Assembly (NCBI RefSeq): GCF_019649055.1
Contig: NW_026570326.1
Coordinates: 1 to 64,000, forward strand
Direction: 5' to 3'
DNA length: 64,000 nt
From: Paramacrobiotus metropolitanus
Lineage: Eukaryota; Tardigrada; Eutardigrada; Parachela; Macrobiotidae
A program made the position numbers and the translations under genes. A model generated the notes under the pieces. It made no database searches. It was not told the DNA's origin and saw only the letters and a program-made list of their open reading frames with translations. Of this stretch, positions 23,892 through 33,900 are shown piece by piece; position 1 is the first letter of the stretch, and every line of letters starts with the position of its first letter.

Positions 23892-24517
23892 CTAATATTC
23901 ATCCGTGCTGGGCTTGTACTGAAGTACGCGGCACGGCTTCCTGAAATTCGCGGTGTTCCCTGCGTCGGCAACCAGGATGATTTTAAAATACATCTTCTCT
24001 CCTGAACGAGTCCGCAGTACGTACAGTTGTTTACTTGCTTCAGAAAACCCAGATCAGTAAGTACTTTCTACTATATATGCATTTCCTTAATATATACTTA
24101 CTATATATGCATTTGCATACTTACTATATATGCATTTGCAACTATGTATACTTCAGAGGTGGAGGAAGTATCAGAGGTGGAGGCCTTACCTGCAAGGAAA
24201 GTCTCGACCGGAAGTTCAGGTATGTCATTTTCAGCCAAATGCCACATCGCTTCGGCCACTATACTGGCCTGATTGAAATCAATGAGAACATCGCGAACGG
24301 CCTCCATCCCAGTGGACGGATTTACCACAGTACCACAGGAAAAAGGACGAGTGTTACCATGGAATGCAGCCGGCGTGTGAACACAGGTTTTGCCTCGCAT
24401 CGCAGCAACATCCATTCGAGCCGCAGCAACAGCGGCACAGACTGAGCAAAAGAAAGCCGACGCCAAAAGCATGCAAGCCAGCCTGTTATATCTTTGGGCG
24501 TAAAACGTTAGAACCAT
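23892..24517 (-). CDS. Small secreted protein, 131 aa
   Basis: Two exons, 24190-24517 and 23892-23959. The donor (TTGCAG|GTAAGG) and acceptor (GACGCAG|GG) agree in phase 1 and the second exon ends in a stop after 22 codons. The N-terminus has a signal-peptide-like core (LACMLLASAFFCSVCAAVAAA); translation may start at the ATG at 24517 or at the Met inside that core. The mature part, about 100 residues, has three cysteines (GKTCVH, PFSCGT, RKPCRV) and no repeats. I do not recognise a family. A longer second exon using an upstream acceptor would add a KIILVADAG segment in the same frame, so the junction is not certain. A tandem repeat lies in its intron at 24068-24141. Confidence 0.5.
24068..24141. 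repeat. Short tandem repeat, about 25-bp unit
   Basis: Three copies of a CTATATATGCATTT-containing unit, the last two nearly identical (ACTTACTATATATGCATTTG). Intronic in the small secreted-protein gene. Confidence 0.7.
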
Positions 24518-24994
24518 TCGGGCTGATAGTTTCTTGGTTGTCCTCTGATTTGGGCACTACAATGCGGTAAAAAACAGTCGAGACACGAGCAAGTGGTTCC
24601 GCTGTCAGCTGATCAGCATCCCAATTTAACATGGAAAGAGCATCCTTCCCGAAAAGGACTCTTGATTTCGCTAATTTAGATCGATTGCTAATAAGGCTGC
24701 ATTTTTCCGTTATTTGTCCACGCAGTGCCACGTAAAAAGTGAAAGTAAAATAAATTTTTTTTAGTTCTAAGTACCAATTTTTCTTCGCTGTGTGAACCAT
24801 TCGTTCTTGCTACGATTGTATTCGGCTAATAAGAATTAAAGGAGCAAATAACAACAGCATCATTCAAAACTATTTCTGTCCTACAAAGTCTCCAGGAGGA
24901 CCGTAGGGTTGCCCTTATATTCCATTCGCTAAAAGACAGGTCACGCTGGCACTATAAACGGATTTTTAAGGGATTTTCCTCATGCGGGATCGTA
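24518..24994. other. Gap between F-box gene 1 and secreted-protein gene
   Basis: 477 bp between the end of F-box gene 1 and the start of the secreted-protein gene, both on the minus strand. No gene seen. Confidence 0.5.
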
Positions 24995-27900
24995 TCAACA
25001 AAGCCGCAGCCAGCTTTCCACAAAGCCGGCTTGGCCAGAATCAAGCTGCGCGGTACAAGGGTTGCGAATAAGTACTTTTAGACTCTCTGGACTGAACATC
25101 GTCCAAGAGCGATACGCTTGCTTGGTTGGGGGAGATCCTTGTAGAACGCGAAAAGAACGATCATGTTTTGTGTACAAGAAGGTGTCGAAGGCTTTTGTCA
25201 GCACTGAGCTAGCCGCTTCGCTGATGGGCCATACTTTTATCGCTTGCTCCACACTCTGTTCCGTCTCGAGCGACTCAGCTTGGAGAAGCTCGGTGTCATA
25301 ATCACCCGACGCTACTTTCGTACGGAGATAGCACATCTGGTTGTAGACATCCAGCAGTAGCGGAATTCCTTCAGTCATCTCGGCCATGGTCCTGTTCGAA
25401 CAGCAGTATGTCCAGTTTGTACTGGAAAATACCAGCTTCCGGCATTCCTCCTTCGTACCCAGCAGTATTTCTAAAGTTCTGATGGTTATATCGTATCAAT
25501 CGTAAAATTACCAATTAGAATAACTATCTATCGAAGCGCAGCGATGGTCATATAGATTGTTCAAGATCATAAAATGACAAAAACGTAATGATAAAAGCGG
25601 CATTTATTAGAAATTATTACTGCAGTGCTAATTGCTAATTGCTTTCTTCACGCAATTAAATAAGCGAAAATGTTCTGCGCCCAAAAAATTCTGGGCCACA
25701 GACTCCACACTGTTACGCCCTTCCAAAAACTGCAGTAAAATTTGTTAGGTCAGCTGTTCCTCTCTATTAGTGGAAAATTAATATTGCCAGTGAATTTGCC
25801 ACCACATCTGATTGTTGAGGATTCGATATCAGATTTTTAGTTAATTATTTGCCCGTGCGTCCAAAGTGATTTTCTGACTCAGCAAATTTGAATTTGGGTT
25901 CGGAAAACTTTATGAACGCACCGAAAGCACCTTTCCTGGACAAACGACATTAAAAAAATACTCAGATAAACGTTGACCAGTAGCTGCGCTCCGGTTAATC
26001 AACGCAGCCCAGCGTTCGTTATCCATATCACTGACCTAGTGTTTTTCGGGTGCCGTCATTCATAATCATAGTACAGTATATCTGCATGTTGCTGACAGGG
26101 GGATAATATTCCAGTTCGTACCACAGGCAAATGCTCGAACGCCGGTAGGAGAGGTAGTAGTCGGGAGATCGATCGAGGAGGCAAAGAACCGGGAGAATCG
26201 TGCCGCTGTGACTATGGGAGAATTGGTCGAGCAGTACAGCACGTGTTGTGGGCGCGGTGTAGCGAAAAAGTGTATTAGCCAAGTACAACGCCTGATTGTT
26301 GTCTTGGATGTATACCAATGGAGCACCGGCAACAGCGTGGCAACACAGTGATGGTGACGACAGAACGACATCCCATCTCGAGCATGTTCTGTAGCAATTA
26401 GTTATACAAATAGTAAACATTTCGAATTTTGGAGATGAATAGCCCTATGGAAAATGCTTTGCCGGGCACATCTGAATGGCAAACGTGACCGGCAAACCAT
26501 TTAAAGAACAGTTAGCAAGCTAAGTGCAGTTAAATTCGTGGCAAATTCCCTGTACTGCTTTGTTAAACGTCGGCTCGGCCCACTTTCTTTGTTGCGCATG
26601 AGAACGTTTAATGTTGCCGCCGGCCGTGCACACGGCCCGATTTTTCTGTTGCTCGCCTTCTGATCAGTCGTGCTGACGATCTGATACGTTCAGTTTGCCG
26701 ATTTATTCCTCTACCGTTTTCGTTTAAGTCTACAGTTAGATAAGTCTACAATTCAGATTTTCATTTCCTTTGTGAAACCCACTAACGATGCCTCCATCCA
26801 CGAGAAGCAAGAAGACAGCCAAGAAACCGCGTCGTGCTGTCGGAAAACCTCGTGGAACAGCGCCCGCGAAGCGCTTGAAGAGCGTCATCGTTCGCCCTGA
26901 GCCTGCCGAAGTTCAGTTGTTGGAGCCCACTCTCCAGTCCATTTTTCAGCAGCAGCAAAACACCAGCAACAGATGGACTCGTTGATTGCCATTGTAAAAA
27001 CCAGCCACCGCAGGCCGCCCGGCCGCTTTCGCCGTCATCTAATTTGCGGATCCAGCTTGGCGACGATTTCGGAAGAATCGTGCACCAGGTGGACTCCACA
27101 AGCAAGGCAGACAATGGAAAAAAGGCGAAGCGTCGGAAGCGAGGTAAGGAAAGTGTTACCTCATCCTCCGAACAGGGTAGCGACGATGAGAGCTTGCCAG
27201 AAGACAGTGCAGTACTGCAGCGCCATGGCAACCGCCCCGATATGTTTGGCCATTCGGGACAACCTTCTACGCAGCCATTTGTCTCGGACCAGACAAATCA
27301 CCAGCTCCCGGCCATACCGGATAAAAAGCTGCGGAAGAAACTGCTGGACCTCACTGAATACGTGGATTTTGACTTGCTGCTGCGACGCAACAGAGTGGAA
27401 AAGCCCAAGAAATTGCAGTCAAATCTAAGCTTTGTGGATGGGAAGATGACCATTACCCCGGAAGACGGTAAAATCAGCATTGATTCTTTTTCATCGTGGG
27501 CAGGTGCATTTTCTGTGTTCTCGGAATATCGCATCACTGTCGCCCCGCAGTTAAGCGCTAAATTTTTCAAGTATTTGGCTATTATTGCGTCGTATGCCGA
27601 GCGTGGGGTCCCGACCGCAAACTGGCTGGAGTACGACAGGCAGTTCCGTGCATTCATGACCAGCCACCCGCGGGAGTATGAACTATGGGCGCATCAGCAT
27701 GAGGACACATACATCGACTGCATCCAGAATCCGCTCCGCAACACCACGGATGCTCCTCCACGTCACGAAAAAGAACGCACAGATGCTGGTAGTCGTCAAG
27801 ATAAAAACCGGAAAGCGGACGACAAGTGTCGCAACTGTGGTATGCCTGGGCATTTTATTAAGAGCTGCCCGCTACCGCGTAAAGGACAGCCGGGGTACGG

Positions 27901-30900
27901 GCAGCCCTTTCGGACCGCTTCCGCCGCGGACGGAGAAATCTGCCGTAACTTCAATTTCGGCGGCTGCACCACTCCTTGCAAGGCCGGCCGGCAACACTCC
28001 TGTTCGCGATGCGGGGAGTCGAACCACCGCGCAGTTAACTGCACCAAAGTTGGTACCTGAGCTGACAGTGCCGGCGAGAGCGACTACACCACTGCGCACC
28101 ACCGCTTTCGCCGAACTGCTCACTGAGTATCCTGATGCGTCAGTAGTGTCGTTTATACTGGACACGCTGGCACACGGTGCGCATATTTTCTATGATGGAC
28201 CGCAGAAAGAACGGTACACTCCCAATGCGGCAACCGCTAAGACCCACAACGCCGCCGTTACTGAATACATCACGAAAGAAGTGGAGAAAGGTCACAGCGT
28301 CGGACCGTTCTTATCACCACCTTTACCCCACTTTGTTACGAATTCTCTCGGTGCGCGGCTGAAGAAGGACGGCACTGTAAGAGTCATCATGGATTTATCG
28401 CAGCCCACCGGGGACAGCGTGAACGATGCCATTGACGTCAATAAGCTTCCGTTGGAATACTGCTCCGTCGACGATGCTGTTGCCATCTTGAGCAGCTTGG
28501 GCCGGGGCGCGTTGATGGCGAAAATGGACGTCAAGTCAGCATTCCGCCTGATTCCGGTGCGGCGCGATCTTTGGAATCTGCTCGGGTATCGCTGGAACGG
28601 ACAGTACTACTTCGACGTGGTACTTCCGTTTGGGCTACGATCTTCTCCTTACATCTTTGAGCAATTCGCAAAGATTATTGACTGGGCAGTGCGCAGAAGA
28701 AGCGGTCTAAGCTCAATGCTTCACTACGTGGATGATTATTTTTTTGCCGGAAAGCCCGGCAGTGTCGAGTGCAGCACGTGCATGAGCACCATGTCGCAAA
28801 TATGCAGTGAGCTGGGGGTCCCTTTGGCGCACGACAAGACCGAAGGACCCGCTACTCAGCTGATATTCTTGGGCATCCTGATCGACTCTGTGAGACAAAC
28901 CCTTAGTCTCCCAACCGGAAAGCAAAATGAGATACAAGCGGCTCTTGAAGAATGGTCATCTCAGCGTTTCTGCACCCGGCAACAGCTTCAAAGTCTGCTC
29001 GGAGTCCTGCAGTTTGCATCGAAGTGCGTACCAGCAAGTCGTCTTTTTACTCGCCGGATGATCATGCTGTTATCTACTCACCGGAACACCAAAATGATCC
29101 CCTTAAACTCCGATTTTCACAAGGATCTGGGCTGGTGGCGTGAGTTTCTGCCGACATGGAACGGCACCGCATCCTTTTTACAGCCGGACTGGACGCGGTC
29201 AGATGTGCTGCACCTGTACACGGACGCCTCAGCAACACATGGCCTCGGCGCTTATTGTCAGGGGGCGTGGTTTCAGCTCCACTGGCCACTGTGGATAACT
29301 GAACTGCAGCCGTGCATTGAGTATCTTGAGATGGTACCGATACTGCTGAGCGTGATCGTCTGGGGAAAGAAGCTGGCCGGCTTGAAAGTTGTCTTCCATT
29401 GCGACAATGCCGGCGCCACGCACGCTTGGGAAAACCTCAGATCAACTAACCGCGGGGTGCTGGATATCATGCGTCGCTTAGTTAAAGCCGCAGCAGTCGC
29501 GAACATGACGTTAACGCTTAAGCATATTGCCGGAATTAATAATGAAATAGCTGATGCGCTCTCTCGTTTCCAGCAAAGCCGCTTCCGACGACTAGCGCCA
29601 CAGGCAGAGCTACATCCGGTGGACTGTCCCGACATCTTTCCGGATCTCAGGGCAGCCCTCTGCCATCCCCAGAGCTGAATGAGTTGCTACAGGCTCATAT
29701 TGCTGAATCTACCCGAGCCACGTACAATGCTGCATTCAACAAGTTCCAGCAATATTGCGCGGTTAGATCGGAGGCATCCCTGCCCGCTAAGCCGGCAACT
29801 GTTGCGGAATTTGTAGCGAAATTATACGCAGATAGTAAATGTTATCGGACAGCCACGGTTTACCTTGCCGGCATCCGGAATCGCCACCGTGAATTTAATG
29901 AAGCAAGCCCCACGGACAACGACACCGTTCTTAGGGCTCTGGAAGGCTATCGCCGTCTGGCAGCGCCACAAAAGACCGGCGGCTCCCGGTGACACTGGCG
30001 CACATGCGATATCTGAAGGACGCTTTGAGAGTGGCCCGCATATCAGAGTACGAACAGTCACTGTACTGGACGACGTTCACTTTCCTGTTCTTCGGCTTCT
30101 TCCGCATTGGAGAAATAACAGCAGCCGCTACTAACCGTTTTGACCCACGGCGGACTTTGTTATGGGGGGACATAGTGGATGTTGGCCACCGCCTAACGGT
30201 GCAGCTGAAGCTCACAAAGACGGACCAGACGGGGCAGGGTAGTTCTGTCGCGCTGACGGCGACTGGACGTTCAGTCTGCCCCGTGCAGGCTTACCGGAAT
30301 TACCGTGCTCGCGTGCCCGAGCCTGCGAACGAGCGGCCGCTGTTGCAGCGCGAAGACGGCAAGTTCGTGACAAGGGCAGACGTGGAGAAGTGCCTCTTTC
30401 GCCTTCTCACGGATCACCCGGAGAGACCGGATCAGCACGCACAGTTTCCGCATTGGTGCGGCAACTACGGCCGCGGCCAATAACGTGCCTGACCATGCCA
30501 TCCAACTGGCCGGACGCTGGCGGAGCAACTGTTACACCCGCTACATTCGCCACGCTGGGCCACCCGTGCCACTGAATCCTTACCGGACCGGATAGATTGT
30601 TTGGGGGCAGTCGGGCGGAAGTGGGGATATCGGAGACTCGAACCGGTGAGGTCATCACCTGCACCTTCGATCTCGCGTATGCCGCCGCGCCGTCGACCCG
30701 TTCTTCCCGCAAACGCCCAACTCCGCTGCCGCTCGAGTGTACGGAATTTCCACAAGAATTTAAAGAACAGTTAGCAAGCTAAGTGCAGTTAAATTCGTGG
30801 CAAATTCCCTGTACTGCTTTGTTAAACGTCGGCTCGGCCCACTTTCTTTGTTGCGCATGAGAACGTTTAATGTTGCCGCCGGCCGTGCACACGGCCCGAT

Positions 30901-33900
30901 TTTTCTGTTGCTCGCCTTCTGATCAGTCGTGCTGACGATCTGATACGTTCAGTTTGCCGATTTATTCCTCTACCGTTTTCGTTTACCACCCGCCCACCCT
31001 ACATGGTGGACTTTGTTGTTATTGCTTTCGCAACTGTTATGTTACTCAATGCAATAAACGGGGGCAGTCGGGCGGAAGTGGGGATATCGGAGACTCGAAC
31101 CGGTGAGGTCATCACCTGCACCTTCGATCTCGCGTATGCCGCCGCGCCGTCGACCCGTTCTTCCCGCAAACGCCCAACTCCGCTGCCGCTCGAGTGTACG
31201 GAATTTCCACAAGAATTTAACGGATGAACCGTCCGCAGTTAATTTTGCCCACCCATAGCGTTTCGAATTTTGCAGTATCGTGAAACGCTCGTAATCAGGA
31301 TACTTTTTTCTGAGTGAAAATTTGCATGGAAATGGTTTTGTCGGAGTGTAAATTCGCATGCGAAAAAAAACAAATTTATGCTCCCGTAAAACCGCCTGGA
31401 TGCCGATATGCGGTCCGACAAACCGCTCCCGATAAAAAGTCGGCTTTGACTTCACTGTTAGAAAATTGCGGTTATATCTTACCGCCGTAACGTTCTCTGG
31501 GTAACAAGATCCAGGTTTGCCATAATCTGAAAAAGGACGTCATCCGGGTATTCATTGAATATGGCATCGTCTTTGTCGTATTGCTGAAGTCCTGTAGAAA
31601 GACATAACAAAAATAGCTGATTGGTTGGGTTCAAAATTAATTCATTTTATAGTATCCGTATATCATACTTGCAGAAATGTAATACAGAAAACTTAATACC
31701 TAATTAAAAAAAACTTGCAGTTACTGTACTTACAAAACCCGCAGTAGTGAAACAACCGCACGTTATCAGAACTTGCATACCTAACGTTTTCTGAGACTGT
31801 AGCCATCGAGGGAAGAAATCCATTCTGCGCCACGTTTTCATGAACCACGAAGTTTCAGCAATGTCTAGAAAAGCACGCATATTTTATCGGTACTTCTATC
31901 TCATGCCGATGTATGATGTTTCTGAAGGGCTTCCAACACAAACTCTCTGCTGTCAAAGTTTGCCTACTGAAAGCAGAAAACCAGACAAACAATGTCGGCT
32001 AGACAATCCGTTTAGGTAATTTTTGCGTAATTCCCATTAATTTTGTCCAAAATGGTTCTTGAGCGCGGTTTAACTACCGTAGGTGGCTCAGCGGCCCTTC
32101 AAGAACTACTCGTACATCGCTTAATTTTTCACAATAATACTGCCATCCCCCTTCCAATGAAAATGAACGCTTACAACCCTTCGGGCAAAAATGTACACAG
32201 AAAAGGCTCACCGACATCAGGCCGATTAACACTTCATCGACCGACACAATGTCGACTGCACGACGTTGACCGTCTTAGTCTTCGCGCGACGAAGACTAAG
32301 AATACATGAGGGAAACTAAGTAACCGACGATACTCGTTTAAGAAATCTTAAAAACTTAAGAAAACATAAGAAAATCTAAGTAGAATAAGGAAACTAAGAT
32401 GACCTAACAAACGCTACCTCGTCTTTGTGACGGTTCGATGTCGTGCCTGTTCGACGTAGAATCGGTCGACAAATTTCCGTCAACGAAATCGAGTCAACAG
32501 TTTAACTGTCCGATTGCCCATTGAAATCTGGGTGCCTTTACGTTTGTTTTAAATTTCACTGCTAGCGCAGCATACCATGAAAAGTACCTGATTGGGCGAA
32601 GAGAACTCTTCTGTAGCGTGTCATATCGCTTCTGAAACAGGTGTTCAGGAATAATGTGAATGTATGAAAAACCAGACGATGGAATTTTCTAGGTGCACTT
32701 CTGACATGTTGGCGACACAACACCGTGATGCCATCAGCGTTAGAAGCTAGTAGTAAGGTACCGGTGTAGCGCAGCCAGCACAACTTCAATCCGACGTCCA
32801 GTTGATTTAGCCAATATGATAACGGTGTCACCGGAAACGGACACTTTTTTTTACTGCACGCTGCATGACGCAGTGTCAGTTTGAAAAATGTATCCTTGGT
32901 CGCCGACGTCCAGTGGCGCTGTTGGCGAATCCGTATTTGACAAGCGTAATCTGGATAATAATCCATCTTCACCGCCACCAGTTGGGCAGCGATGGCCGAC
33001 GGGACGCGTGCTAGTGCACAAACCTCCTCGTTAGGATTCCGACATTTATCACCATACTGCGGTACAAATACCAGAAATCTGGCACTGGTCCAGGTTAGAG
33101 GCTGATTTCTGTAAAACCAGTGCTATTCAGAGCAGAATGGAACTTTTTGACACGCTACGATGTGGAATAAAACAGAATGGAAACAGAAATAGAGGAAAGA
33201 GTGCAAATACTTGAAAATACAGTGGAAAGGGTGGTATAATAAAGTGGAGATAGTGGCATACAGTAATTAAAATGTAACAAACAGTGTGTAAATGGAGGAC
33301 ATCTAATGCGCATAAATCGCCAGCACTGTGGTTTACAGAGAAGCGCTTGTTGTCGCGATAAGCGTCAAACATGTAGGCTGTCGCGTACAGTACAGTATAC
33401 AGTATGTATGTATATATCTATATGTATGCATATGTATGTGTATGTATGTGTATGTATGTGTGTGTGTATACAGTATGTATTCGACGTACTTAATATCTGT
33501 ACAGTAGCAGCATTTCCCTTAATGACAGCCAAACTAAAACGTTGCTTGATAAAAGCAGTAGAACGCGCTTCTCCAGTTAATTCCCGAGTTGTACGGCCCC
33601 TAAAATACACCATTTCACTTCAAGCTGGGCCGAAAACACCAAACGTTTCAACAACTAACCGATAGAAAAGGTGTTTACTTTCCAGTGAAGAGTGTTTCCG
33701 TCGCTTTGCATTTTCTGCCAGATGACCCACACTTCCTGCCTGAATAATTACAACGGCCATGGAGTCCTCTGACCATTTATTAACACATTAACCATTTGCT
33801 AAAATAGAAGCGATATAAAATAGTTACGAACAATTCAATTATATAGCTTAGCAGTAAAGTAAGTACTATGTACATTGCAGGATACCTAAGGCTACAGACG

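Larger units (their letters stand above)
26501..31220 (+). mobile_element. Ngaro-like tyrosine-recombinase retrotransposon
   Basis: Split direct repeats define the element. A1 (26501-26726) is repeated as A2 (30760-30985), and B1 (30603-30763) as B2 (31060-31220), in the order A1 - genes - B1 - A2 - B2. The repeats look identical base for base. The genes run gag, then RT-RNase H, then tyrosine recombinase, with no methyltransferase segment visible. That order plus split direct repeats fits the Ngaro group of the DIRS order better than DIRS1 or PAT. An AATAAA signal at about 31053 precedes B2. TTTAA is shared at both outer edges and at the B1-A2 join, as expected for integration from a circle. 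It lies antisense in intron 3 of F-box gene 1. Gag and recombinase frames are each interrupted. Confidence 0.9.

Noticed and set aside
33300-33665. ORF translating the GTAT microsatellite (Tyr/Val/Cys/Met repeats)
   Set aside because: Low-complexity translation of a simple repeat within an intron.
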